Source of the DNA: Pseudonocardia oroxyli
Lineage (GTDB): Bacteria; Actinomycetota; Actinomycetes; Mycobacteriales; Pseudonocardiaceae
Assembly: GCF_900102195.1 (NCBI RefSeq)
Contig: NZ_FNBE01000009.1
Span: 186,001 to 250,000 of the forward strand
Direction: 5' to 3'
Length of the DNA stretch: 64,000 bases
Positions 20,108 to 28,305 of the stretch are shown in pieces. Within the stretch, counting starts at the first letter, position 1. The number at the start of each line of letters is the position of its first letter. The position numbers and the translations under genes were made by a program. The notes under the pieces were generated by a model that ran no database searches, had not been told where the DNA came from, and was given only the letters and a program-made list of their open reading frames with translations.

Positions 20108-21916
20108 ATGGCAGGACAGAACCTCGTCAACCTGGAGAACGTCACCGCCCACGTCCCGGGGGACGCCTCGCGCGTCCTGCTGGACGCGGTGTCCCTCGGC
20201 GTGGAGCGCGGCGAGCGCGTCGGTGTCGTCGGCCTCAACGGCGGCGGCAAGACCACCCTGCTGGAGGTGCTCTCCGGGCGCCGCGCGCCGGACGCGGGTC
20301 GGGTCTCCCGGCTCGGCGGCCTGAAGCTGGCCTACCTCACGCAGGGGGACGACTTCGCGCCCGGCTCCACGGTGCGGGACATCGTGCTCGCCCACTACGG
20401 GGCCGACCACGAGTGGGCCTCGGACGCGAAGGCGCGGGACGTGCTCGGCGGGCTCGGCATCCTCCCGCGGAGCGCAGGCGGAGCGGGCATCGGCTCGAGT
20501 CTGGAACGGCCGACGGACGGGCTGTCCGGTGGCGAGAAGCGCCGCGTCGCGCTGGCCAGGGCCCTGCTCGGCGAGCCGGACCTCGTGGTGCTCGACGAGC
20601 CGACCAACCACCTCGACATCGAGGGCGTGACCTGGCTGGCCGAGCACCTGCTCTCCCGGCGCTGCGGGGTCGTGGTCGTGACGCACGACCGCTGGTTCCT
20701 CGACGCCGTCTGCACCCGGACCTGGGAGGTCGCGAACGGGCGGGTGGAGAGCTACCTCGGCGGCTACCAGGACTGGGTCTACGCCCGGGCCGAGCGCACC
20801 AAGCAGGCGGACGCCGCGGAGGCCCGCAGGCGCAACCTCGCCCGCAAGGAGCTGGCGTGGCTGCGGCGCGGCCCGCCCGCCCGGACGTCGAAGCCCCGGT
20901 ACCGGATCGAGGCCGCCGAGGCGCTGATCGCGGACGTGCCGCCGCCGCGGAACACCGTCGAGCTGCTGGGCTTCGCCACCAACCGGCTGGGCCGCACCGT
21001 GCTGGAGCTCGAGGACGCGACCGTCCGGATCGCCGACCGCACGCTGCTGGACCACCAGACCTGGCGGCTCGGGCCGGGGGACCGGATCGGCATCGTCGGG
21101 GTGAACGGCTCCGGCAAGACCACCCTGCTCAAGGCCCTGACCGGCGAGCGCCCGCTCGACGGCGGGAAGCGCGTCCAGGGCAGCACGGTGCAGCTCGCCC
21201 AGCTGACCCAGGACCTGGTCGACCTGCCCAAGGACATGCGGGTGCTGGAGGCGGTCGAGGCGGTCGCCAAGTACGTGCGCTTCGGCAAGGAGGAGATGAC
21301 CGCGTCCCAGGTCGCCGAGCGGCTGGGCTTCCCGCCCGCCCGGCAGTGGACGCCGGTGGGGCGGCTCTCCGGCGGCGAGCGCAGGCGGCTGCAGCTGACC
21401 CGGCTGCTCATGGCCGAGCCGAACGTCCTGCTGCTCGACGAGCCGACCAACGACCTCGACGTCGACACCCTGACGAACCTCGAGGACCTGCTCGACGGCT
21501 GGCCGGGCACGCTGGTCGTGGTCAGCCACGACCGGTATTTGACCGAGCGGGTGTGCGACACGGTCGTCGCGCTGTTCGGCGACGGGCGGATCACGCACCT
21601 GCCGGGCGGGATCGAGGAGTACCTGCGCCGCCGGGCCGCGCAGGGCACCGACACCGGCGCCCCGCAGGTCGGGGCGGCCCCCAAGGCGCCCACCAGCGCC
21701 GCGGACCAGCGCGCCGCCCGCAAGGAGGCCCAACGCCTCGAACGCCGGATGACACAGCTGAGCAAGCGCCAGGAGCAGCTGCACGCGCTGCTGGCCGCGG
21801 CGGCGACGGACCCGCAGCAGCTGGTGGAGCTGTCCACCGAGCTCAAACAGGTCGACGCCGAGGTCGAACAGGTCGAGCAGGACTGGCTGGACGCGGCGGA
21901 GCGCGCGGAGGCCTGA
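20108..21916 (+). CDS. ABC-F family ATP-binding protein (Uup-like)
   Basis: 602 residues with two ABC ATPase cassettes and no membrane domain. Cassette 1 has Walker A GLNGGGKTTLLEVL, signature LSGGEKRRVALARAL and Walker B VVLDEPTNHLDIEGV. Cassette 2 has GVNGSGKTTLLKAL, LSGGERRRLQLTRLL and LLLDEPTNDLDVDTL. The linker between them is rich in Arg/Lys, and the C-terminal ~80 residues form a coiled coil (RKEAQRLERRMTQLSKRQEQ) as in Uup. ABC-F proteins act on stalled or structured ribosomes and some give antibiotic resistance. The housekeeping setting after ispE favours a general translation role. Confidence 0.93.
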   Translation: MAGQNLVNLENVTAHVPGDASRVLLDAVSLGVERGERVGVVGLNGGGKTTLLEVLSGRRAPDAGRVSRLGGLKLAYLTQGDDFAPGSTVRDIVLAHYGADHEWASDAKARDVLGGLGILPRSAGGAGIGSSLERPTDGLSGGEKRRVALARALLGEPDLVVLDEPTNHLDIEGVTWLAEHLLSRRCGVVVVTHDRWFLDAVCTRTWEVANGRVESYLGGYQDWVYARAERTKQADAAEARRRNLARKELAWLRRGPPARTSKPRYRIEAAEALIADVPPPRNTVELLGFATNRLGRTVLELEDATVRIADRTLLDHQTWRLGPGDRIGIVGVNGSGKTTLLKALTGERPLDGGKRVQGSTVQLAQLTQDLVDLPKDMRVLEAVEAVAKYVRFGKEEMTASQVAERLGFPPARQWTPVGRLSGGERRRLQLTRLLMAEPNVLLLDEPTNDLDVDTLTNLEDLLDGWPGTLVVVSHDRYLTERVCDTVVALFGDGRITHLPGGIEEYLRRRAAQGTDTGAPQVGAAPKAPTSAADQRAARKEAQRLERRMTQLSKRQEQLHALLAAAATDPQQLVELSTELKQVDAEVEQVEQDWLDAAERAEA

Positions 21917-21980
21917 CGCACTATGGAGCCATAACGTCGAAATCGGGGCCTCCAGCGACAGTTGTGGCTCCATAGTGCGT
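21916..21980. repeat. Long inverted repeat of the GTGGCTCCA family (copy 3)
   Basis: Sixteen-base perfect arms ACGCACTATGGAGCCA (21916-21931) and TGGCTCCATAGTGCGT (21965-21980). Inner partial pairing is AACGTCG with CGACaGTT. Each outer arm also contains a small TATGGAGCCATA-type palindrome. The repeat begins within the ABC-F stop codon and lies between two plus-strand genes, so it probably terminates or attenuates transcription before the exporter operon. Confidence 0.75.
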
Positions 21981-22030
21981 GTCAGGGCGCCGGCAGGGGC
22001 GTGTCAGCGGTGGCGCGCAGAGTGGCCGCC

Positions 22031-22984
22031 ATGAACGACTCCGTCATCCGCGTGGAAGGGCTGCGCAAGTCCTTCGGCGCCACCACCGCGCTGGCGGGCA
22101 TCGACCTGGCCGTCCGGCCCGGGTCGGTGCTCGGCCTGCTGGGCCCCAACGGGTCCGGCAAGACCACCACCGTCCGCATCCTGTCCACCCTGCTCCGGCC
22201 CGACGGCGGCCGGGCGACCGTCCTGGGGCACGACGTCGTCGCCGAGGCCGCCGCGGTCCGCCCGCTCGTCGGGCTGACCGGCCAGTACGCCGCGGTCGAC
22301 GACTCCCTCACCGGGCTCGAGAACCTCACGATGATCGCCCGCCTGCTCGACTTCTCCCGTCGGGACGCCCGCGCGCGCTCCGCCGAGCTGGTGGAGCGCT
22401 TCGGCCTGACCGACGCCGCCAAGCGCCGGGTCAAGACCTACTCCGGCGGCATGCGTCGCCGCCTCGACCTGGCCGCGAGCCTCGTCGGCCGCCCCGCCGT
22501 GCTGTTCCTCGACGAGCCCACGACCGGGCTGGACCCCCGCCACCGCAACGAGGTGTGGGACCAGGTCCGCGCGCTGGCCGCCGAGGGCACCACCGTGCTG
22601 CTCACCACCCAGTACCTGGAGGAGGCCGACCAGCTGGCCGAGGACCTCGTGGTCCTCGACCGGGGCCGGGTGATCGCGACCGGCACGCCCGCGTCCCTGA
22701 AGGCCGAGGTCGGCGGGCAGCTGCTGCACGTGCGACCGCTGCACCGCACGGACCTCCCCGGCGTCGCGACGGTGCTCGCCGAGCTGACGAGCGAGGCCCC
22801 GGCGATCGACCCGACCGGCGAGGTGACCGTCGCCGGTTCCCCGGAGCTGCTGCGTGCCGTGGGCGACCGGCTGGACGTGCCGATCGCCGAGCTGGGGCTG
22901 CGTCTGCCCAGCCTCGACGACGTGTTCCTCACCCTCACCGGCCACGGCGCCGACGACACCGAAGAAGAGGAGGCCGCGGCATGA
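22031..22984 (+). CDS. Daunorubicin-resistance-type ABC transporter ATP-binding protein (DrrA-like)
   Basis: 317 residues. Walker A GPNGSGKTTTVRIL, Q-loop LTGQYAAVDDSLTGLENL, signature YSGGMRRRLDLAASL, Walker B VLFLDEPTTGLDP and switch TTQYLEEADQLAEDL are all typical of DrrA. A C-terminal DUF4162-like tail ends in LRLPSLDDVFLTLTGH. It pairs with the ABC-2 permease whose ATG overlaps its TGA (ATGA). Together they should export a hydrophobic molecule, lipid or antibiotic. ATG 22031 gives the family N-terminus; the longer frame reads through the upstream repeat. Confidence 0.92.
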   Translation: MNDSVIRVEGLRKSFGATTALAGIDLAVRPGSVLGLLGPNGSGKTTTVRILSTLLRPDGGRATVLGHDVVAEAAAVRPLVGLTGQYAAVDDSLTGLENLTMIARLLDFSRRDARARSAELVERFGLTDAAKRRVKTYSGGMRRRLDLAASLVGRPAVLFLDEPTTGLDPRHRNEVWDQVRALAAEGTTVLLTTQYLEEADQLAEDLVVLDRGRVIATGTPASLKAEVGGQLLHVRPLHRTDLPGVATVLAELTSEAPAIDPTGEVTVAGSPELLRAVGDRLDVPIAELGLRLPSLDDVFLTLTGHGADDTEEEEAAA

Positions 22985-23799
22985 CCGCCACCGCGATCGC
23001 CCCCACGCCCGTCCGAGAACCCGCACCGCGCACCGGAGCCCGGCACGGGCCGCTGCGCCACGCCATGACCCTGGCCTGGCGGGGGATCGTCAAGACGATC
23101 CACTCGCCCGAGGCCCTGCTCGACGTCACCCTCCAGCCGGTCATCTTCCTGCTGCTGTTCGTCTACGTCTTCGGCGGCGCGATCGCCGGCGACACCAGCA
23201 CCTACCTGCAGTTCGCGCTGCCCGGCGTGCTCGTCCAGACGGTGATCTTCGCGTCCGCGGGCACCGGCACCGCGCTCGCCGACGACCTGAAGACCGGCAT
23301 CTTCGACCGCTTCCGCAGCCTGCCGATCCCGCGCTCCGCGCCGCTGCTGGGGGCGATCACCGCGGACATCACCCGCTACGCCACCTCCGGCGTGATCATG
23401 CTCGTCTTCGGCGCGATCCTCGGCTTCCGCACCGAGGCCGGGCCGCTGGCGATCGTGGCCGCGCTGGCGCTGGTCATGGCGTTCGCCTTCGCGCTCTGCT
23501 GGGTGTTCACCGCGCTGGCCATGGTGGTGAAGGAGCCGCGCTCGGTGCAGGGCATCGGCGCGATGATCTCGCTGCCGCTGACCTTCGGCTCGAACGTCTT
23601 CGTGCCCGCCTCGACCATGCCCGGCTGGCTGCAGGCGTGGGTGGAGGTCAACCCGGTGTCCAAGACCGCCGACGCCGCCCGTGGGCTGCTGCTCGGCGGC
23701 CCGGTCGCCGGGCCGGCCGGGACGGCCCTGATCTGGGCCGCCGCGATCACGCTGGTGTTCGCCCCGCTCGCGGTGTTCCTGTACCGCAGGCGGACCTGA
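22981..23799 (+). CDS. ABC-2 type transporter permease (DrrB-like)
   Basis: A 272-residue membrane protein with six predicted helices. A cytoplasmic N-terminus is followed by the coupling region ALLDVTLQPVIFLLLFVYVFGG, then YLQFALPGVLVQTVIFAS, and the conserved ABC-2 motifs DLKTGIFDRFRSLPIPRSAPLLG and PLTFGSNVFVPASTMPGWLQAWVEVNPVS. It completes the exporter with the upstream ATPase. The last 53 bases overlap the end of the convergent regulator gene, leaving no room for an ordinary terminator between them. Confidence 0.92.
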   Translation: MTATAIAPTPVREPAPRTGARHGPLRHAMTLAWRGIVKTIHSPEALLDVTLQPVIFLLLFVYVFGGAIAGDTSTYLQFALPGVLVQTVIFASAGTGTALADDLKTGIFDRFRSLPIPRSAPLLGAITADITRYATSGVIMLVFGAILGFRTEAGPLAIVAALALVMAFAFALCWVFTALAMVVKEPRSVQGIGAMISLPLTFGSNVFVPASTMPGWLQAWVEVNPVSKTADAARGLLLGGPVAGPAGTALIWAAAITLVFAPLAVFLYRRRT

Positions 23800-26700
23800 G
23801 CAGCGCGATCCCGTCCTGCGCCGGGAGGCCCGCGGCCTCCCGGCGCAGCGTCGCGTCCAGCCCCGGCAGCAACGCGACGACCGCCGGGTCGCCGAGATCC
23901 ACCGCCCCGCGTCGGGCCTCGGCGACCCCCACGGCCCGGGCCGAACCGTCGACGTCCCCGCGGGCCGCCGCGAGCTGGGCCACCGCTTCGGCGACCGCGC
24001 CGACCACGGGCCCGTCCCGGCTCTCGTCCGCGGCGTCGACCGCGGAGCGCAGCAGCTCCGCGGCCCGGTCCGGATCGCCCGCCGCCAGCTCGACGAGCCC
24101 GCGCTGCAGGAACAGGTGCGCGGTGCGTTGGGCGATGGCGAGCCCGCCGGGCACGAGGTCGATGTCGGCCAGCCGGGCCCGCGCCGAGACCAGGTCGCCC
24201 TCGAAGCGGTCCAGCTCGGCCAGCGCCACCTGCAACAACTCGGGCGCTCCGAACTCCGAGACCTCGATCCGCTCCACCGCCTCGGTGTAGAGCTTGCGGG
24301 CCAGCGCGTGGTCCCCGGAGCGGGCCGCGAGGCCGCCGCGGCGGACGAGGAACTGGGGCAGGTCGTCGTCGTTCGCCAGCTCGGTCGCGAGTGCGATGGC
24401 CTCCTCGAAGGCGCTCGCGGCGGCCGCGGCGTTCCCCGCGAGGGCCTCCAGCTCGCCCAGCGTGGTCAGAGTCATGCCGAGCCCGAACCGGTCGCCGACC
24501 TGGGTGAACAGGGTGTGCGCCGCGCGCACCAGCTCGCGTTCCAGCTCGATGAGGCCCTCGTTCTCGGCGAGCGTCGCCCGGATCTGCAGGCAGAAGGCCC
24601 GCAGCCACGGATCGGGGTGCGTGGTGCTGATCTCGCGCAGCAGCCCCTCCTCGTGGGCCTCGAAGGCGGCGGTGACGGGCCCGGTCAGGTCGAGGACGGG
24701 GTGCCGCGGCGGCGGGACGTCCGCCGCGAGGGTGGTCGCCCGCTCGGCGAGCGCGAACGCGTCGGCCATCCGGCCGCGGCCCAGCGCCTGGACCCCGCGG
24801 AACGCGATGACCCGGGCCAGGACGTCCGGCGGCACGTCGGCATCGGGGAGTTCCCCCACGGCCTGCACCCAGGCCATCGACTCCTCGGTCGCGCCGCGCA
24901 CCAGCCACGCCCAGTACATGCCCGCGACCAGCCGGTACGCGGTCGAGGCGTCCCCGGTGTCCACGGCGCGGCGCAGCGCGGCGGTGATGTCGCCCGCCTC
25001 CGCGCGCAGCACGCCGAGCCAGCGCAGCTGGTCGCGGCCGCGCAGCTCGGGTTCGGCCCGCTCCACCAGCGCGACAGCCCAGGCCGCGTGCCGCGCCCGG
25101 GTCGCCGCCTCCTCCCCGGACGCCCGGAGCCGCTCCCGCGCGTACTCGCGGATCGTCTCCAACATCCGGTAGCGGGTCGGCTCGCCCGGCACGGCCACGA
25201 CCAGCGACTTGTCGACGAGGGCCGCCAACGTGTCGAACACGTCGGGACTCGGACCCGTCGCCTCGCACACCTGGTCGATCGCCTCCGCGGTCGCGCCGCC
25301 CGCGAAGACCGCGAGCCTGCGGGCGAGGGTGCGTTCGGGCTCCTCCAGCAGGTCCCAGCTCCAGTCGACGACCGCCCGCAGGGTCTGGTGGCGGGGCAGG
25401 ACGGTGCGGGCACCCGAGGTGAGCAGGCGGAACCGGTCGTCGAGCCGGGCGAGGATCTCGCTCGAGGTGAGCATCCGCAGGCGGGCCGCGGCCAGCTCGA
25501 TGGGCAGTGGCTGGCCGTCGAGCCTGCGGCAGATCTCCGGGATGGCCGGGTCGTCCGCCGCGGGCGCCCGGCCGACCGCGGCGCCGCGGTCGAGGAACAG
25601 CTGCGCGGCGGCGGCGGGGTTCAGCGCCCCGACGGCGTGCAGCCGCTCGCCCGGGACCCCGAGCGGTTCGCGGCTCGTCGCCAGGATGCGCAGGGCCGGG
25701 CAGCGCTGCAGGAGCGTGCTCGCGAGCCGGGCCGCCGCCTCGACGAGGTGCTCGCAGTTGTCCAGGACCAGGGTGAGTGAGCGCCTGCCGATCGCGGCGA
25801 CCAGCCGCTCGACGGCGTCCTCCTGCTTCGGCTCCTGCTGCAGCACGAGCTCCGGGCTGCCGACGGCCGCGAGCACGGTCGGCGCGATCTGCTCGCCGCC
25901 GCCGAGTGGGGCCAGCTCCGCGAAGGCCGCCCCGGGTGCCCCCTCGCGGGCGAGCCGGGTCTTGCCCGCCCCGCCGGGTCCGACGAGGGTGACCAGCCGG
26001 GCCGTCGTCAACAGCTCACGGACCCGGGCCACGTCCGCCGCACGCCCGACGAAGCTGGTCAACGGCACGGGCGCGGCGGCGCGGACCGTGCTCGGCGGGC
26101 GCGGCGCGGGTCGGGACTCGCCCCTGAGCACGTCCATCCGGGCGGCGCCGAGCTCGGGGCCGGGGTCCACGCCGAGCTCGTCCGCGAGCAGCGACCGGGT
26201 GCGGTCCAGCACGGCGAGCGCGTCCGCCTGGCGCCCGGTGGCGTGCAACGCCCTGGCGAGCGCGGCGGCCGCGCTCTCCCGCAGCGGGTGCTCCTCGAGC
26301 AGGGCGCTGAGCGGGTCGATGCCGGCGGCGGGGGCGCCGAGGCGCAGGTCCAGCCCGGCCGCGCGTTCGACGGCGGCGGCCCGCTTCTCGTCCAGCCGGT
26401 CGGCGGCGGCCTGCGCGAACGGCAGCCTGCGCACGTCCGCGAGCGCGGGCCCCCGCCACAACGCCAGGGCCTGCCCCACCAGCTCGCGGGCGGTCTGCGG
26501 GTCGGGTTCGGCGTCGGCCTCGGCCAGCCGCCGGTCGGCGCGGACGGCGTCGATCTCGGCGGCGGGCAGCTCCAGGCGGTACCCGCCGGGGACGGTCGCG
26601 ACGAGCTCGGGTCCGAGTGCGCGACGCAGCCGGGAGACCAGGGCCTGCAGGGCGTTCGCGCTCGCCGGCTCGTCACCCCAGAGGTCGTCGACCAGGGTCT

Positions 26701-26830
26701 GCGCGGTCACCGTGCGACCGGGGGCGAGCGCGAGCCGGGCCAGCAGCCCGCGCAGGCGCAGCCCCGCGGGCGCGACGTCCGCCCCCGACGGATCCCACGC
26801 CGCGACCGGGCCCAGCACGCCGATCCGCAC
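23747..26830 (-). CDS. AfsR/SARP-type regulator: DNA-binding + BTAD + NTPase + TPR
   Basis: 1027 residues. An OmpR-like winged helix spans ~1-90 (LLARLALAPGRTVTAQTLVDDLWG, then ALQALVSRLRRALG). A bacterial transcriptional activation domain spans ~95-240. A STAND/NB-ARC-like NTPase has Walker A GPGGAGKT at 284-291 and Walker B LTLVLDNCEHL, followed by long helical repeats to the end. Such proteins activate pathway genes, often for secondary metabolism or transport, and may need ATP to oligomerise. GTG start at 26830. It converges on, and overlaps, the DrrB-like gene, which makes that exporter a plausible target. No biosynthetic enzymes flank it. Confidence 0.88.
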   Translation of the reverse strand: MRIGVLGPVAAWDPSGADVAPAGLRLRGLLARLALAPGRTVTAQTLVDDLWGDEPASANALQALVSRLRRALGPELVATVPGGYRLELPAAEIDAVRADRRLAEADAEPDPQTARELVGQALALWRGPALADVRRLPFAQAAADRLDEKRAAAVERAAGLDLRLGAPAAGIDPLSALLEEHPLRESAAAALARALHATGRQADALAVLDRTRSLLADELGVDPGPELGAARMDVLRGESRPAPRPPSTVRAAAPVPLTSFVGRAADVARVRELLTTARLVTLVGPGGAGKTRLAREGAPGAAFAELAPLGGGEQIAPTVLAAVGSPELVLQQEPKQEDAVERLVAAIGRRSLTLVLDNCEHLVEAAARLASTLLQRCPALRILATSREPLGVPGERLHAVGALNPAAAAQLFLDRGAAVGRAPAADDPAIPEICRRLDGQPLPIELAAARLRMLTSSEILARLDDRFRLLTSGARTVLPRHQTLRAVVDWSWDLLEEPERTLARRLAVFAGGATAEAIDQVCEATGPSPDVFDTLAALVDKSLVVAVPGEPTRYRMLETIREYARERLRASGEEAATRARHAAWAVALVERAEPELRGRDQLRWLGVLRAEAGDITAALRRAVDTGDASTAYRLVAGMYWAWLVRGATEESMAWVQAVGELPDADVPPDVLARVIAFRGVQALGRGRMADAFALAERATTLAADVPPPRHPVLDLTGPVTAAFEAHEEGLLREISTTHPDPWLRAFCLQIRATLAENEGLIELERELVRAAHTLFTQVGDRFGLGMTLTTLGELEALAGNAAAAASAFEEAIALATELANDDDLPQFLVRRGGLAARSGDHALARKLYTEAVERIEVSEFGAPELLQVALAELDRFEGDLVSARARLADIDLVPGGLAIAQRTAHLFLQRGLVELAAGDPDRAAELLRSAVDAADESRDGPVVGAVAEAVAQLAAARGDVDGSARAVGVAEARRGAVDLGDPAVVALLPGLDATLRREAAGLPAQDGIALLRSACGTGTPRAGRTPA

Positions 26831-26865
26831 CGCCCCAGTCTGCCCGGTCCCGGCGCCGACCGCGA

Positions 26866-26876
26866 ACGATATATCG
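26866..26876 (-). promoter_or_regulatory. AT-rich palindrome CGATATATCG with possible -10 TATCGT upstream of the SARP gene
   Basis: CGATATATCG (26867-26876) is a perfect 10-base palindrome in an otherwise ~75% GC region. On the minus strand it contains TATCGT, about 36 bases before the GTG start. It may be the promoter, an operator, or both. Confidence 0.4.
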
Positions 26877-26887
26877 CCAGACGGTCG

Positions 26888-28243
26888 TCAGCGGGCGAGC
26901 TCGTCGAGGAGGAAGGCCTCCGCGCGCACGCCCTTGCCGAACATCGAGAGCGACAGCGACTCGTCGATCCCGTGCCAGCGGCTCGCCGGGTCGCCGACGC
27001 CGGTGACCAGCACCGCGGCCCCCGGGAAGGTGCGGGCGAACTCCGCGATGAATGGGATCGACCCGCCGATCCCCATCTCGACCGTCGCGGTCTCGTAGGC
27101 CGCGGAGAAGGCGCGCTTGGCCGCGTCGTAGGACCCGCCGTTCGCGTCGAGCGCGAAGGGTTCGGCGACGCCGGAGCCGGGGGTGACCGTCACCTGCGCA
27201 CCCCACGGCGTGTGCGCCTTCAGGTGCGCGGCCAGCTTCTCCCGGGCCGCGAGGGTGTCCTCGCCCGGCGCCAGCCGCATGCTGACCATGGCGCGGGCCC
27301 GGGGCAGGAGCACGTTCGCGGACTGGGCGACGCTGGGCGCGTCGATCCCCAGGACGGCGATCGCGGGCTTGTGCCAGGTCCGCTCGGCGAGCGTGCCGGT
27401 GCCGAGGAACTCCGCGCCCTCGACGAGCCCGGCCTCCCGGCGGAACTCCTCCTCCGGCACCGCGATCGCCGCGGCGTCCGTCCCGGAGTTGGCGTGCAGG
27501 CCCTCGACGGCGACCTCGCCCTTCTCGTCGTGCAGGCTGGCGAGGGTGTGGGTCAGGGCGGTGAGCGCGTCCCCGACCGGGCCGCCGAACACCCCGGAGT
27601 GCAGCGGACGCTCCAACAGGCTCACCTCGACCACGACGTCCACCAGGCCGCGCAGGCTGGTGGTCAGGGCCGGGGTGTCCACGGAGGGGTTGGCGGCGTC
27701 CGCGATCACGATGACGTCCGCGGCGAGGAGCTCGTGGTGCTCGCGGAGCAGGGCGGGCAGGGTCGGCGAACCGGACTCCTCCTCGCCCTCGATGAACAGC
27801 GTGACGCCGATCGGGGGCCTGCCCTCGAAGGCGCGCAGCACGGCGAGGTGGGTCATCACGCCCGCCTTGTCGTCCGCCGCGCCGCGGCCGTAGAGCCGAC
27901 CCTCCCGCTCGGTGGGCTCGAAGGGCGCGCTGGTCCACAGCTCGTCCCCGCCCGTGGGCTGCACGTCGTGGTGGGCGTAGAGCAGGATCGTCGGCTGCCC
28001 CTCGGGTGCGGGCCACTGCGCGACGACGGCGGGCGCCCCGCCCTCGGCGCGCAGGATCTGCACCGACCCCGGGTTCAGCCGGCCCGCAAGCTCGGCGACC
28101 GCGGCGGCACTGGCCTCGGTGTCCGCGGCGTGCGCGGGATCGGCCCAGATGCTCGGGATCCGGACGAGGCGCTCGAGGTCGGCGCGCGCGGCGGGCAGGA
28201 CGGCCTCGACGGCCGCGGCGATCTGGTCACGGGTGGCAGCCAC
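26888..28243 (-). CDS. M20 family metallo-dipeptidase/deacylase
   Basis: A 451-residue di-zinc exopeptidase of the PepV/CNDP-like group. Metal ligands and catalytic residues: LLYAHHDVQPTGG (His, and the catalytic Asp two residues later), GRGAADDKAGVM (bridging Asp), IEGEEESGSP (catalytic Glu and ligand Glu), VIADAAN, and the late SIPFIAEF followed by a His in RWHGIDE. The dimerisation domain lies between ~190 and 340. GTG 28243 is chosen because TACGGT ends 7 bases upstream; the longer frame has no ribosome site. The substrate is probably di- or acyl-peptides in the cytoplasm. Confidence 0.9.
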   Translation of the reverse strand: MAATRDQIAAAVEAVLPAARADLERLVRIPSIWADPAHAADTEASAAAVAELAGRLNPGSVQILRAEGGAPAVVAQWPAPEGQPTILLYAHHDVQPTGGDELWTSAPFEPTEREGRLYGRGAADDKAGVMTHLAVLRAFEGRPPIGVTLFIEGEEESGSPTLPALLREHHELLAADVIVIADAANPSVDTPALTTSLRGLVDVVVEVSLLERPLHSGVFGGPVGDALTALTHTLASLHDEKGEVAVEGLHANSGTDAAAIAVPEEEFRREAGLVEGAEFLGTGTLAERTWHKPAIAVLGIDAPSVAQSANVLLPRARAMVSMRLAPGEDTLAAREKLAAHLKAHTPWGAQVTVTPGSGVAEPFALDANGGSYDAAKRAFSAAYETATVEMGIGGSIPFIAEFARTFPGAAVLVTGVGDPASRWHGIDESLSLSMFGKGVRAEAFLLDELAR

Positions 28244-28250
28244 GGCGCCG

Positions 28251-28298
28251 ACCGTACTCCCGCGGTGCGCCCGTCCGGAGGCCCGGCGCACGTAGGGT
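28251..28298. promoter_or_regulatory. Divergent promoters of the M20 dipeptidase and acyl-AMP ligase genes
   Basis: Minus strand: TACGGT (28256-28251) ends 7 bases before GTG 28243. Plus strand: TAGGGT (28293-28298) ends 7 bases before ATG 28306. Both genes appear leaderless. Unlike the pmt/rsmI pair, these hexamers are 36 bases apart. Confidence 0.5.
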
Positions 28299-28305
28299 GG
28301 GGCTT

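Noticed and set aside
22031..26830. Secondary-metabolite biosynthetic cluster suggested by SARP plus exporter
   Set aside because: No synthase, carrier protein or tailoring enzyme lies beside them; flanks are an ABC-F gene and a dipeptidase.
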